A stretch of 64,000 nt of DNA from Streptomyces spinoverrucosus (GCF_015712165.1 NZ_JADPZX010000001.1:7149501-7213500), one strand, 5' to 3'; counted from the first letter of the stretch, positions 15,604-25,650 are shown. The notes: generated from the sequence alone by a model not told the origin. Made by a program: numbers and translations.

Positions 15604-16377
15604 TCACCGTCGGGCCGACAGCTCCCTCGGTGTGCGCGTCACCCTCCACCCCGTTCCCCGCGCCAACTCCGCGAACGTCACCGCGTCCCCCACCGCCGCC
15701 CCACCCGGGTCGTTGTTGAAGTACGCGTACACATCGTGACTGTCGGAGAACGCCTCCCCGATCCGGTGGACCCACGTCTGCAGCGACTGGCGGCCGTAGT
15801 GCGGCCACGGCCGGGCGCGCCCCTGGTGGAAGCGGACGTAGCCCCAGTCGGTCGTACGCCACAGCGGCGTCGCCGGGCGGGCCTGCACGTCGGCCCAGCA
15901 CAGCGCCGCACCCCGCGACCGCAGGACCTCCTCGACCTCCCGCGTCCACCAGGAGTCGTGGCGTGGTTCCACCGCGATCCTCGTGCCGGAGGGGAAGCAG
16001 GCCAGGCAGGCGTCCAGCAGCTCGGGATCCGCCCGCAGGTTCGGCGGGAGCTGCAGGAGGACCGGGCCCAGGCGGTCGGCCAGGCCGGACGCGTGGGTCA
16101 TCAGGCGGTGCACCGGCTCCTCGGGGTCCTTCAGGCGCTTGATGTGCGTCAGATAACGGCTGGCCTTGACCGCCACCACGAAGTCGTCCGGCACCCGCTC
16201 CCGCCACGCCTCGAAGTTCTCCCGCGTCGGCAGCCGGTAGAACGCGTTGTTGATCTCGACCGTGGCGAACCCCTCGGCGTACTCCTCCAGCCACAGCCGG
16301 GTGGGGCAGCCCTCCGGGTACAGCAGCCCCCGCCAGTCCTTGTACTGCCACCCCGACGTGCCGACGAACAGGGTCAT
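15604..16377 (-). CDS. DUF72 family protein
   Basis: 257-aa TIM-barrel-like DUF72 (YecE) protein. Recognisable features are the start LFVGTSGWQYKDWRG, the block EINNAFYRLPT, KASRYLTHIKRL, LLQLPPNL, the acidic VEPRHDSWW and YAYFNNDPGGAA near the end. The family is widespread with no established reaction. It probably stands alone; the AAA gene upstream ends 30 bp away on the same strand. Confidence 0.88.
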   Translation of the reverse strand: MTLFVGTSGWQYKDWRGLLYPEGCPTRLWLEEYAEGFATVEINNAFYRLPTRENFEAWRERVPDDFVVAVKASRYLTHIKRLKDPEEPVHRLMTHASGLADRLGPVLLQLPPNLRADPELLDACLACFPSGTRIAVEPRHDSWWTREVEEVLRSRGAALCWADVQARPATPLWRTTDWGYVRFHQGRARPWPHYGRQSLQTWVHRIGEAFSDSHDVYAYFNNDPGGAAVGDAVTFAELARGTGWRVTRTPRELSARR

Positions 16378-16406
16378 ACGTCCATCAAAGCACCGCAGGC
16401 GAGCCC

Positions 16407-17501
16407 CTACAGGTACAGCCCCGCCTCCGACCCGCCCCGCGGCTCCGGCAGCGCCGTCGGAGACGTGCCCCGGCGCAGCGCGTACAGCTCCGCCAGCGTC
16501 GCCCCCTCCCGCCCGACGCCCTCCTCGCTGCCCAGCCAGTTGACCGCCTCCCGCCGGGTCAGCGGCCCCACCTCGATACGGGCCAGGCAGCGGCCGGGGC
16601 GGACGACGGCGGGGTGGAGGCGTTCGAGGTCCTCGTTGGTCGTCACGCCCACCAGGACGTTGCGGCCCTGGCCCAGCAGCCCGTCCGTCAGGTTCAGCAG
16701 CCGCGACAGCGCCTGCCCCGCCGTGTGCTTGGCCTCGCCGCGGATCAGCTCGTCGCAGTCCTCCAGCAACAGCAGCCGCCAGCGGCCCTTGCCGGTCGAG
16801 TCGTCCTCGCCGATCGCGATGTCCATGAGATAGCCGACGTCACTGAACAGCCGCTCCGGGTCCAGGACGCAGTCCACCTGGCACCAGTCCCGCCAGGACC
16901 GCGCCAGCGTGCGCAGCGCCGACGTCTTGCCCGTGCCCGGCGGGCCGTGCAGCAGCAGCAGTCGGCCCGCGATGTCCTCCGGCGTCGTCTTCATCAGCCG
17001 GTCCATCGCGTCCGCGACCGGTGCCGTGTAGTTCGCGCGCACCTCGTCCCACGTGCCCGCCGAGATCTGCCGGGTCGTCCGGTGCGGGCCGCGCCTGGGG
17101 GAGACGTACCAGAAGCCCATCGTCACGTTCTCCGGCTGCGGCTCGGGCTCGTCCGCAGCGCCGTCCGTCGCCTGGTCGAGGACCTTCTTCGCCAGGTCGG
17201 CGGTGGTCGCGGTCACCGTGACGTCCGCGCCCCGGTTCCAGCGGGAGACCAGCAGCGTCCAGCCGTCGCCCTCCGCGAGCGTGGCGCTGCGGTCGTCGTC
17301 GCGGGCCACGCGCAGCACCCGGGCCTCCGGCGGCAGCAGCGTCGCCCCGGAGCGGACGCGGTCGATGTTCGCCGCGTGCGAGTACGGCTGCTCGCCCGTC
17401 GCGAAGCGGCCGAGGAACAGCGCGTCGACGACGTCGGACGGCGAGTCGCTGTCGTCGACGTGGAGCCGGATCGGCAGAGCGTCGTGTGGGTTCGCAGACA
17501 T
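16407..17501 (-). CDS. AAA ATPase with N-terminal DUF5925
   Basis: 364 aa from 17501 (MSANPHDALPIRLHVDD). The N-terminal 170 residues are the DUF5925 domain typical of streptomycetes. The AAA module has Walker A GPPGTGKTSALR, Walker B RWRLLLLEDCDEL, sensor 1 VGVTTNEDL and the Arg finger region VVRPGRCLARIEV. No protease or membrane domain is attached. It may be co-transcribed with the DUF72 gene (29-bp gap). Its substrate is unknown. Confidence 0.85.
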   Translation of the reverse strand: MSANPHDALPIRLHVDDSDSPSDVVDALFLGRFATGEQPYSHAANIDRVRSGATLLPPEARVLRVARDDDRSATLAEGDGWTLLVSRWNRGADVTVTATTADLAKKVLDQATDGAADEPEPQPENVTMGFWYVSPRRGPHRTTRQISAGTWDEVRANYTAPVADAMDRLMKTTPEDIAGRLLLLHGPPGTGKTSALRTLARSWRDWCQVDCVLDPERLFSDVGYLMDIAIGEDDSTGKGRWRLLLLEDCDELIRGEAKHTAGQALSRLLNLTDGLLGQGRNVLVGVTTNEDLERLHPAVVRPGRCLARIEVGPLTRREAVNWLGSEEGVGREGATLAELYALRRGTSPTALPEPRGGSEAGLYL

Positions 17502-17669
17502 GCCGCCATGATCGGGCACACCGGCGCCACGTGCACCCGGTTTCCGAGGTGCGCGCGGAGTGTCGGCTGCACGCCCCTCCTCCCGCTGTGCCCCGCTACG
17601 CCCTGTTTCCGGGCCGTACATGTACGACATCTGCCCCAACCCCCACCCCCGCCGTTACTGTTGCCCTCG

Positions 17670-19082
17670 ATGGGACGTCATGGGTGGAGTACGGGGGCAC
17701 GGCGGTGGCGGCTCACCGCGCTGCTCGGCGTGTCGGCGGCCCTCGTGGCCCTGGTGGTGACCCTGGTCAGCACACTTCCCGGCGGCGGCGCGAGCACCGC
17801 CGGCACCTCGCCCGACGGCGACAAGGTGCACGGCACGCCCGCCACGCCGCCCGAGGAGCCGCGACCGGACGTCGGCTGGGGCTTCACCCACACCCAGTTC
17901 AGCGCCGACGTGGGCGCCGCCGCGGCCGTCGGGCGCGTCAGGGCCGACCTCAGGCAGTCGGCGCTGCCGCAGAACCAGCACATCATGGGCTGGGGCGCCG
18001 ACAACCCCGAGCCGGTGAAGGGCCGTTACGACTTCGCCGCCCTCGACCGCCGCGTGGACTTCGTCCGTGCCTCCGGCGGTACCCCGGTCATCACCCTGTG
18101 CTGCGCCCCGGACTGGATGAAGGGCGGCAAGGCCGGCGCCGGCGCCACCGACTGGAGCCAGGCCGCGTTGGAGACCGCCCCACGGCCCGAGCACTACGCC
18201 GACTTCGCCGCCCTCGCCGCGACCGTCGCCAAGCGCTATCCCGACGTACGCCACTTCATCGTCTGGAACGAGTTCAAGGGGTTCTGGAACGACGCCGAGC
18301 AGCGCTGGGACTACGAGGGCTACACCAAGCTGTACAACCTCGTCCACCGGGCGCTGAAGAAGGTCGACGAGGACATCATGGTCGGCGGGCCCTACCTGGT
18401 GATGGACAGCGTCGACCCGCGCCGCACGGAGATCGCCTCCACCACCCTCAAGGGCCCCTGGGGCGCCCTCGACCAGCGGGTGCTGGACGCCTTCTCCTAC
18501 TGGAACGAGCACAAGGCGGGCGCCGACTTCGTCGTCGTGGACGGCTCCAGCTACACCAAGGACGACGAGCTCCTGCCGGACGAGTTCGCCGCCACCGACA
18601 AGTTCACGGCCGTCGGAGCGTGGGTGCGGCGGCAGACCGGCGAGGACCTGCCGCTGTGGTGGGCCGAGTACTACGTCGAGCCCGCCGACGGCAACGACGA
18701 CCGGCACGGCTGGTCCGAGCCCCGCCGCCGCGCCGTCCAGGCCGCCGCGATGATCGCCATGACCAAGGGCGGCGCCTCCTCCGGCTTCTACTGGAACCCC
18801 GAGGAGGAGACCGGCCCCGGCTGCCCCGGCTGCCTGTGGACACCGACCGACAGCGGGGGCGGGGGCGCGAAGCTGCCCATGTACGACCTGGTCGCCCGAT
18901 TCAACGCCGAGTTCCCGCCGGGGACGACGTACGAGACCGTGGCCGCCCCGGCGGACGTACGCGTCCTCGCCACCGACCGGACCCTCCTGGTCGTCAACAT
19001 CCGCGACCGGGCGATCAGCGGGCACGTCGACGGCAGGCGGGTCGACCTACAGGCGTACGACGTGAAGTGGATCGAGCGGTGA
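17670..19082 (+). CDS. membrane-anchored GH39-like glycosidase (PslG-like)
   Basis: 470 aa from ATG 17670. One N-terminal hydrophobic segment (about 16-36) acts as signal anchor, followed by a Gly/Pro linker and a TIM-barrel glycosidase. The likely acid/base is Glu201 in IVWNEFKGFW and the nucleophile Glu333 in LWWAEYYVEP, the clan A pattern of GH39. Related enzymes include PslG, which trims exopolysaccharide in the envelope. It converges on the flippase-fusion gene with three bases between stops, and the surface-polysaccharide genes next to it suggest the product is a substrate. Xylosidase annotation is less likely. Confidence 0.75.
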   Translation: MGRHGWSTGARRWRLTALLGVSAALVALVVTLVSTLPGGGASTAGTSPDGDKVHGTPATPPEEPRPDVGWGFTHTQFSADVGAAAAVGRVRADLRQSALPQNQHIMGWGADNPEPVKGRYDFAALDRRVDFVRASGGTPVITLCCAPDWMKGGKAGAGATDWSQAALETAPRPEHYADFAALAATVAKRYPDVRHFIVWNEFKGFWNDAEQRWDYEGYTKLYNLVHRALKKVDEDIMVGGPYLVMDSVDPRRTEIASTTLKGPWGALDQRVLDAFSYWNEHKAGADFVVVDGSSYTKDDELLPDEFAATDKFTAVGAWVRRQTGEDLPLWWAEYYVEPADGNDDRHGWSEPRRRAVQAAAMIAMTKGGASSGFYWNPEEETGPGCPGCLWTPTDSGGGGAKLPMYDLVARFNAEFPPGTTYETVAAPADVRVLATDRTLLVVNIRDRAISGHVDGRRVDLQAYDVKWIER

Positions 19083-19085
19083 CCG

Positions 19086-22000
19086 CTACTTGATCGTCAG
19101 GAACCGCTGCACCAGCGCCGCGCACAGCACCGCCAGCAGCGGCAGCGAGAACCACAAACCGCTCTGCAGCCACCGCAGTCGCCGCACGCTCGGCCGCATC
19201 CCCACCCGGACCAGCTCCCGTGCCGACAGCAGAACGATCAGCGCGACGGCCGCGAGGGCACCGACGACCGACCAGGGTGTCCAGGTCACCAGCGGCCCCG
19301 GCGGGCCGGGATCGGCCTCGGGGACGGGCCCGGCGGGCTGTGTGGCCAGGGCGTAGAGCGTCACGTCCGCGTTGACGAAGACCCTGCGCAGCTCGGGCCG
19401 CCGGTCCAGGTTCCGGATCAGCCGGGGCTCCCAGGTCGCCGGGTAGCCCACATCCATCTGGAGAAAGGTGACCTGAGCGCGGTTGACCATCAGATACGAG
19501 TTCGGCCCGGCGTCCTTCAACTCCTTGACCAGCCCCGCCACCAGCACCGGGTCGGTCGGCGCGAGCGTCGGCACGTACTGCACCTTCTCCATGTCCCGGG
19601 CGCCCCACGGCATCGCGGGCGTCACGGTCTCCAACGGGTCGTCGCTGAGCCATAGCAGGCGCACGCTCGGATCGTCGTGCGCGTACACGAACTCCATGGC
19701 GGCGACCTCGCCGGGCCGCACCCGTTCGAACGGCTCGTTGCCCCACCGCGCCACCAGGAACCCGCCCATCAGCACCAGCCCCGCCATCAGCGCGGCCAGC
19801 GGGGCGAGGCTCACCCGGTCCTTGTCGCGTTCCTCGGCGGTGACGCCGGTGCGCGGGAACAGCGCGAGCCCCGCCAGCAGGGCGGCGCCCGGCAGCGCGA
19901 ACATGAAGACGCGCAGCGCCATCTCACCGCCGTACGACTGCATGCCGAAGCCCAGGAACGGCACGAAGGTCAGGACCAGCAGCGACCGCTCGCGGTACTT
20001 GTGCTCGCGCCGCCGCCACCAGCCCCAGCAGGCGAAGGCCAGCACCCCGCCGGCCAGCGCCACGCGCGCGTACAGCACGAGCTGGTGGGTCGAACTGCCG
20101 CCCTCGATCCGCCCGGACACCGACGACGACACATTGCCGCCGACGCCCCCGACCCCGCCGAACAGCTCGTCGAAGTGCCCGGACCAGTACGGCTCGGCCA
20201 TGAAGCCGATCCAGGCCGCGACCATCACACCGAACAGCACGGGCAGGCCACGCAGTTCGGACCTGCCGATCAGGACGAGGACCGCGAGCACGCCCAGCAT
20301 CACGAACGGGGTGAGCTGGTGGGCCGGGACGGTCGCCGCGAACAGCCCGATCACGACGAGCAGCAGCACCACCCGCTGCCGCCGGTTCGCCGGTTCCACC
20401 TCCGCCTCTCCGGGGCGGAACCTCGTCCAGATCACGCGCGGGGCGCGGAACCAGACCAGCACGATCGCCACGAGGACGAGATACAGCAGGTAGGTGAAGC
20501 CCTGCGGGGAGAAGTAGTCCTGGCCGACCCAGCCACTCAGCACGAAGATCCACACGCCGGTCCACTTGGCGCGCCAGCTCGCCCGGAGCGCGCGGGTCAG
20601 CAGGAACAGCGGGGCCAGGTACAGCAGTTGGACGGTCAGCGGCCACCAGCGGATGACCTCGGTGAAGTCGGTGACCCCGCAGGCCTGGGCGACGAAGGCG
20701 GCCACCGCGAAGAAGCCGGGCCAGCTCCAGCGCGCGTCCAGGTCGGGTACGGCCGTGCCGGTGCGGTCGATGTAGTCGAGGAAGCCGAGGTGCTGCCAGG
20801 CCGTGGCGAACCGCGGCTCGGTCTCGATCACGGCGGGCAGCGCGTGCAGCGACACGACCGTCGCCAACAGCGTGACCAGCAGCAACGTCCGGTGCTCACG
20901 GCTCAGCCAGAGCAGCGAGGCGAACACCACGACCAGCAGCGCGGCGCCGGCCAGGGTCGGGGTGGGCAGTACGGAGATCAGGCCGAGCCCGCCCATGCGG
21001 TCCAGGTCGGCCTCGCCGAGCCGGGACGCCGGGACCCAGTAGAGCAGGAGCGCGGCGACCAGCAGACAGCCGAGGATCACACCGAGACGGGTGGGCATCG
21101 GACGCTGCCGCGAAGGGAGTTCCGGGGGAGCGATCTCAGCGACCGCGACCGGCGGCGCGGCCACCACGGGCACCCCCGTGGGCGGCGTCCCCGGCCCCGG
21201 CCGGACGTCCGGCCGCCGTTCCTGGTGGTCGAGGTCGGCCGGGATGCCCAGCGCGAGGGTGTCGCTGTCGAGCGCCCAGGCGGGCCCGCGCCTGCGAGCC
21301 GGCCCGGACGCCTCCGGCACAGGCGCCAGGTCGGCGAGGTCCCCGTCGGGTGCCGCGCCCGGCGGGACGTCGGCGGACGCGGCGCCCCGGACGGTGCGGT
21401 ACAGCCTGGGCGCGGCGATCGCCACGATCACCGCGAGGCTGGCGATCTCGGCGACGCCCGCGCCGGTCAGGCCCATCCGGGGCAGCAGCACCAGCGTCAG
21501 GCCGAGCACCAGCGCGCACAGCAGGCCTTGCAGCCAGGCCAGTCCGGCGGTACGGCTCTGGGCGCGCAGCACCGCGAAGTACGTCTCCATCACCACCCGC
21601 AGCACGGCCCCGACCGCGAACCAGCGCAGCAGCGGCGTGGCGGCGTCCGCGTACCCGGCGCCGAACACGCCGAGGATCCAGGGCGCCCCGAAGAACAGCA
21701 CGGCGGCGACCGGCAGCATGATCCGGGCCATCCGCTTCAGCGCGGCCCGGGTGTTGGCGGCGAGCCGGCCCGGGTCGTGCGAGCCCTCGACGGTCAGCGA
21801 GGCGCCCATGTTGATGGCGAGCAGGTTGACGGTGCCGCCGATGGTGGCGGTGATGTAGAAGTACGCGTTGTCCTCGGCGCTGACCTGCGCGGCCACGATC
21901 ACCGGCACGAGATAGACCACGGCGAGCGAGAACAGCGACCCGGTGTAGTCGCCCGCCAGGAACCGCCCGACCTCCCTCATCGTCGGCGGCCGCGCGTGCT

Positions 22001-22718
22001 CCTCGGTCTCCGCCACATGCCGGGGCACCAGCCGCCGGAACACCAGCCAGCCCAGCGGCAGCACCGACGTGGCGATCGCCGCGACCCAGGACACGAAGAC
22101 CCCGGTCATCGGGATCGCCACCGCGAACGCGATCAGCAGCCCCAGCTTCACCGCGGAGAACACGGTGTTCCCGACCGGCACCCACAGCGCGCTGCGCAGC
22201 CCGGTGAGCACCCCGTCCTGGAGGGTGAGCAGATTCCAGGCGACGACCGCCACCACGAAACCGGCGGCGGGCAGCGGCGAGTGCAGGAAGCGGTACGACG
22301 GCCCCCACGCGTCCAGCGTCAGCAGGAACACCCCCGCCGCCAGCGCCACCACCAGCGAACTGCCCGCGTAGGTACGGAAGACGAGGCGCCCGGTGGCGCG
22401 GCCCGCGACCGGGATGAAGCGGGCCAGGGCACCGGTGAGTGTGACCGCGGTGAGCCCCGCGAGGAGCTTCATCGCGGCGATCGCGGCGGAGCCCTGGCCG
22501 ACCGCCGCCTCGGAGTAGTAGCGGGCCGCGAGCAGCCAGTAGCCCAGGCCGAGTACGGCGGAGATGCCGGTGTTCAGCATCAGCGCGTAGGCGTTGCGCA
22601 GCAGCTGGCCGCCGCCGGGCGAGCGGCCGAGCCCGGGCAGCCGCAGCCGGCGCCGGGGCTGCTCCGGGGCCTCCTTCCCGGTCGGTTCGGCCTGTGCTGT
22701 GGTCGTCGTGTCAGACAC
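19086..22718 (-). CDS. giant fused membrane protein: Wzx/MATE-like flippase plus polytopic C-terminal module
   Basis: 1210 aa from GTG 22718, which follows GGAAGG and overlaps the deacetylase stop by eight bases. Residues 1-50 are cytosolic and charged. About 55-460 form a polysaccharide flippase domain with many TM helices (LLRNAYALMLNTGISAVLGL at the start). A Pro/Ala-rich linker of about 110 residues follows. A second multi-TM module from about 570 to the end contains large extracellular loops (WVGQDYFSPQGFTYLL; GNEPFERVRP) and resembles membrane glycosyltransferase or polymerase (GT-C/Wzy-like) proteins. One chain may therefore both export and polymerise or modify a glycan. Confidence 0.75.
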   Translation of the reverse strand: MSDTTTTAQAEPTGKEAPEQPRRRLRLPGLGRSPGGGQLLRNAYALMLNTGISAVLGLGYWLLAARYYSEAAVGQGSAAIAAMKLLAGLTAVTLTGALARFIPVAGRATGRLVFRTYAGSSLVVALAAGVFLLTLDAWGPSYRFLHSPLPAAGFVVAVVAWNLLTLQDGVLTGLRSALWVPVGNTVFSAVKLGLLIAFAVAIPMTGVFVSWVAAIATSVLPLGWLVFRRLVPRHVAETEEHARPPTMREVGRFLAGDYTGSLFSLAVVYLVPVIVAAQVSAEDNAYFYITATIGGTVNLLAINMGASLTVEGSHDPGRLAANTRAALKRMARIMLPVAAVLFFGAPWILGVFGAGYADAATPLLRWFAVGAVLRVVMETYFAVLRAQSRTAGLAWLQGLLCALVLGLTLVLLPRMGLTGAGVAEIASLAVIVAIAAPRLYRTVRGAASADVPPGAAPDGDLADLAPVPEASGPARRRGPAWALDSDTLALGIPADLDHQERRPDVRPGPGTPPTGVPVVAAPPVAVAEIAPPELPSRQRPMPTRLGVILGCLLVAALLLYWVPASRLGEADLDRMGGLGLISVLPTPTLAGAALLVVVFASLLWLSREHRTLLLVTLLATVVSLHALPAVIETEPRFATAWQHLGFLDYIDRTGTAVPDLDARWSWPGFFAVAAFVAQACGVTDFTEVIRWWPLTVQLLYLAPLFLLTRALRASWRAKWTGVWIFVLSGWVGQDYFSPQGFTYLLYLVLVAIVLVWFRAPRVIWTRFRPGEAEVEPANRRQRVVLLLVVIGLFAATVPAHQLTPFVMLGVLAVLVLIGRSELRGLPVLFGVMVAAWIGFMAEPYWSGHFDELFGGVGGVGGNVSSSVSGRIEGGSSTHQLVLYARVALAGGVLAFACWGWWRRREHKYRERSLLVLTFVPFLGFGMQSYGGEMALRVFMFALPGAALLAGLALFPRTGVTAEERDKDRVSLAPLAALMAGLVLMGGFLVARWGNEPFERVRPGEVAAMEFVYAHDDPSVRLLWLSDDPLETVTPAMPWGARDMEKVQYVPTLAPTDPVLVAGLVKELKDAGPNSYLMVNRAQVTFLQMDVGYPATWEPRLIRNLDRRPELRRVFVNADVTLYALATQPAGPVPEADPGPPGPLVTWTPWSVVGALAAVALIVLLSARELVRVGMRPSVRRLRWLQSGLWFSLPLLAVLCAALVQRFLTIK

Positions 22719-23511
22719 GGGTACGGGTGGCCTTCCGGCGGACCTGACGTGCTCGGCGGACCATCGCGTACCCCTTGGTGAGGGTGCGGTCCCTGACGAA
22801 GGTGCGGGTGATCGCGCGGCCCTCGACCAGCCGCTCGAACTCCTCGATCCCGGTGCTGCGGCGCACGGTGACGCGGCGCAGGGCGTACGGCCCCTGGGCG
22901 CGCCGGGCGAGGTCGTTGCCGACGGCGAGCGCCTGGGCGTATCCGGTCCTGCGGACCTCCTCGCGGACCCGGCGGCTGGAGTAGCCGTACGGGTAGGCGA
23001 ACGACACGGGCAGGTCGCCCAGTTCACCGGCGACTATGTCCCGGCAGCGGGTCAGCTCGAAGCGCAGGGCGTCGTCGTCGAGCTGGTCGAGCTGCGGGTG
23101 GCTGTGGCTGTGGCCGCCGATCTCGACGCCCGACCCGGCCAGTTCGCGCACCTGGTCCCAGTCGAGCATGTGGTCGAGGGCGCCCCCGGTGTCGTGGGCG
23201 CCCTTGATCCAGCCGGTGGAGACGAACAGCGTCGCCGGGAAGCCGAGCTTGGTGAGTACGGGCAGAGCGTGCCGGTGGACGCCCTCGTAGCCGTCGTCGA
23301 AGGTGACCAGGACCGGGCGGGGCGGCAGCGGACGGCCGGAGCGCCAGCGCCCCGCGAGGTCGGCCGTGGTCACCGGGGTGAGGCCCAGGTCGCCGATGAC
23401 CTCCATCTGCCGGGCGAAGGCCTCGGGGGTGACCGACAGGGCGCGAGTCGGCTCGTTCGGGTCGGTCGCGACCGCGTGGTACATCAGTATCGGCACGCGC
23501 GTGTCAGTCAC
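22711..23511 (-). CDS. polysaccharide deacetylase (CE4/NodB)
   Basis: 266 aa from GTG 23511, overlapping the upstream glycosyltransferase stop by eight bases. The NodB motifs are clear: MYHAV near the start, TFDDGYEG with Asp72/Asp73, HSHSH (134-138) for zinc, and FAYPYGYSS near the C-terminus. The last 50 residues are very basic. No signal peptide is visible, so the enzyme may act on lipid-linked or cytosolic-face sugars, or be exported by another route. Within the operon it probably deacetylates amino sugars of the glycan built by the two GT2 enzymes. Confidence 0.88.
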   Translation of the reverse strand: MTDTRVPILMYHAVATDPNEPTRALSVTPEAFARQMEVIGDLGLTPVTTADLAGRWRSGRPLPPRPVLVTFDDGYEGVHRHALPVLTKLGFPATLFVSTGWIKGAHDTGGALDHMLDWDQVRELAGSGVEIGGHSHSHPQLDQLDDDALRFELTRCRDIVAGELGDLPVSFAYPYGYSSRRVREEVRRTGYAQALAVGNDLARRAQGPYALRRVTVRRSTGIEEFERLVEGRAITRTFVRDRTLTKGYAMVRRARQVRRKATRTRV

Positions 23512-24496
23512 GTCTGCCGTCCCCCTCGATCGGCGCCACCGAGAACGTCGTACCGGTCCTGCGGGTCCGCACGCTGCCCACGACGTAGCCGCCGGCCGCC
23601 GCGCAGACGCCCGCGACGATCGCCCCCGCCCGGCCCGCACCGCCCGGCCGGGCCAGCAGCGCGTCCCGCAGGCCGCGCGCCACCCCGGCCGGCAGGACAC
23701 GGGTGGTGTACCGGCGTTCGGACTCCAGCCCCTTCTCCGCGCCCACGCTCCGGGCCACCAGCGCCTTCGACAGGCCCTCGGCGTACGCGCGCGTACGGAA
23801 GTAGCCGAACCGCTCGCGGCCCGACGGCACCCGGTGGTGGATCACCGCGCGGTCGTCGATCAGCAGGACCGCCTCGGGCAGGGCGCGGGTGAGGCGGATG
23901 CACAGTTCCGTCTCCTCGCAGCCCAGCGGGCGCTTGTCGCCGTCCCGCCCGATGCCGGTGGCGAAGCCGCCCGCCGCGTCGAACGCGCTGCGGCGGAAGG
24001 ACGCGTTGCCGCCGAGGACGTTGCGCACCCGGACCAGGCCCGGCGGCAGACCCCGGTAGGTGCAGCCGACCACCCAGTCGAACTCCTCCGGGAACCACAC
24101 CGGCCGGCGCCCCGACGCCCAGACGGGCACCGTGCGGCCGCCGACCGCCATCACGCGCGGGTCGGCGTACGCCGAGGCGAAGTGCCGCAGCCAGTCGCGT
24201 TCGGCGACGGCGTCGTCGTCGAGGAAGGCGATCACGTCACCGTGGGCGGCGGAGATGCCGGTGTTGCGGCCCGCGGACAGGCCCCGAGGGCCCGCGTTGG
24301 CGAGCACCCGCACACCGTTGGCTTCCTTGTACTCCCGGGTCAGTCGGTCCAGGAGGGCCTGGTTGTGGTCCACGACCAGCAGCGTCTCCAGGGCCGGCCG
24401 GGACTGCGCCCGCACCGAGGCGACCGCCGCGAGGATGTCCTCCCAGCGGTCCTCGGTGTAGACGCAGATCACGACGGAGATGTCGGGACCGCTCAA
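23504..24496 (-). CDS. GT2 family glycosyltransferase
   Basis: 330 aa. TTG 24496 is chosen because it overlaps the upstream stop as TTGA and has GGAGAGG five bases before it. The GT-A fold starts at SVVICVYTEDRWEDI; DHNQ and FLDDDAVAE supply the metal-binding DxD; GCEETELCIRL carries the ED acceptor-site motif. A C-terminal hydrophobic patch (AGAIVAGVCAAAGGYVVGSV) could attach it to the membrane. It is the second gene of a four-gene overlapping operon. Confidence 0.85.
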   Translation of the reverse strand: MSGPDISVVICVYTEDRWEDILAAVASVRAQSRPALETLLVVDHNQALLDRLTREYKEANGVRVLANAGPRGLSAGRNTGISAAHGDVIAFLDDDAVAERDWLRHFASAYADPRVMAVGGRTVPVWASGRRPVWFPEEFDWVVGCTYRGLPPGLVRVRNVLGGNASFRRSAFDAAGGFATGIGRDGDKRPLGCEETELCIRLTRALPEAVLLIDDRAVIHHRVPSGRERFGYFRTRAYAEGLSKALVARSVGAEKGLESERRYTTRVLPAGVARGLRDALLARPGGAGRAGAIVAGVCAAAGGYVVGSVRTRRTGTTFSVAPIEGDGRRD

Positions 24497-25314
24497 GACA
24501 CCTCTCCCCGGACCGTGTCGAGCATCGGCGAGGGCTGGGTGCGGCGGCGCAGCGCACGCCGGTTGGAGCGCTCGCGCAGGATCACCCGCAGCACCCGCAG
24601 CCCGTCGCGCACCGCGCTGAGGTTGCTGGTGCCGTGGATGCGGAGGTACTCGTGGCTGGGGATCTCCTGCACCTTCAGCCCGGCCTTGACCACCCGGATG
24701 TTCATCAGCGTCTCGACCTCGAAGCCGGTGCAGTCCAGGTCGATCTTGTCCAGGCAGTGCCGCCAGAAGGCGTTGTAGCCGTAGCACAGATCGGTGTAGC
24801 GGGCCCCGAACTTGCGGTTGACGACCGCGCACAGCGCGCGGTTGCCCATCTTGCGGATGAAGGTCATGTCGTCGGTTCCGCCGCCGTTGGCGAACCGGGA
24901 CCCCTTGGCGAAGTCCGCCCCGGAGACGAGGGCGGAGACATACGACACGATCTCGTTGCCGTCGGCCGAGCCGTCCGCGTCGACCATCACGATGATGTCG
25001 CCGGTGCATGCCTCGAACCCGGTGATCAGCGCGTCGCCCTTGCCCTTTCCGCGCTGCTCGACGACCTTCACGTCCGGCCACAGTTCACGGGCGACGTCGA
25101 CGGTGTCGTCGGTGGAGTTGCCGTCCACCAGAACCACTTCGTGGATCCAGTCCGGAAGGGTCTTGAAGACGTAGGGGAGATTCTCCGCCTCGTTCATGGC
25201 GGGAATCACCACGCTCACCGGCGGTGTGATCGCCAGGTGCGTGGAAATCGGCCGGTAGGCGCCGGCCGTGGTCGGATTCTGGTCGGTGGTCGCCGAGCCC
25301 AGAACAGAGCTCAT
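24493..25314 (-). CDS. GT2 family glycosyltransferase (dolichol-phosphate-mannose synthase-like)
   Basis: 273 aa, first gene of the operon. Motifs: VSVVIPAMNEAENLPYV, LVDGNSTDDT, MVDADGSADG (DxD) and RFANGGGTDDMTF. No C-terminal TM helices, so it is a soluble DPM1-like enzyme that would load a sugar on a polyprenyl phosphate or start chain assembly. Its stop overlaps the next gene. The start ATG at 25314 is followed by a 35-residue N-terminal extension rich in Ser/Thr. Confidence 0.85.
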   Translation of the reverse strand: MSSVLGSATTDQNPTTAGAYRPISTHLAITPPVSVVIPAMNEAENLPYVFKTLPDWIHEVVLVDGNSTDDTVDVARELWPDVKVVEQRGKGKGDALITGFEACTGDIIVMVDADGSADGNEIVSYVSALVSGADFAKGSRFANGGGTDDMTFIRKMGNRALCAVVNRKFGARYTDLCYGYNAFWRHCLDKIDLDCTGFEVETLMNIRVVKAGLKVQEIPSHEYLRIHGTSNLSAVRDGLRVLRVILRERSNRRALRRRTQPSPMLDTVRGEVS

Positions 25315-25650
25315 GAGTCTGGTCCCTCTCGTCCGGTGGACCGCCCACCCCCGGGCGGTTCGGCTCTTGGTCCGGTTCGAAAGGGGGGTTTGTCACTGGC
25401 AAAGCTCACCGGCCCCGAAAAGGGCAGCCGGTTGCGCGGAACGGCTCGATCACGCGGGCCACAGCACACGTCAACGAGCACGGCACCCCCCTACCGCGCG
25501 CCGCTCCGGTCACACCACCGCGGGCCCTGAGCCCTCCCCTGGTTCCGCTGTGGTGATGGTCCGGTGCGGATGAGATGTATGACGGTATTGACGTATCACT
25601 CCTTATGGCAAGACCTGAGACATGCCCTCACCTTTTAGTTGGTTTGGCCG
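25315..25650. other. intergenic region, relatively A/T-rich at one end
   Basis: No gene is visible. A 10-bp stem with one mismatch (25514-25523 with 25545-25554) lies downstream of the acetyltransferase gene and may end its transcript. Bases 25571-25650 are clearly less G/C-rich than the surroundings. The promoter of the glycosyltransferase operon should lie near 25320-25450, but I cannot name its elements. Confidence 0.35.

Noticed and set aside
16614..17669. N-terminal extension of the GH39-like protein
   Set aside because: The upstream frame runs antisense through the AAA gene and is Arg/His/Gln-rich; the TM anchor starts at ATG 17670.
19677..22781. 1034-codon open frame on the + strand over the flippase-fusion gene
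   Set aside because: Composition (His/Gln/Arg/Gly/Pro runs) is that of an antisense shadow; the minus-strand frame has clear TM helices and operon overlaps.
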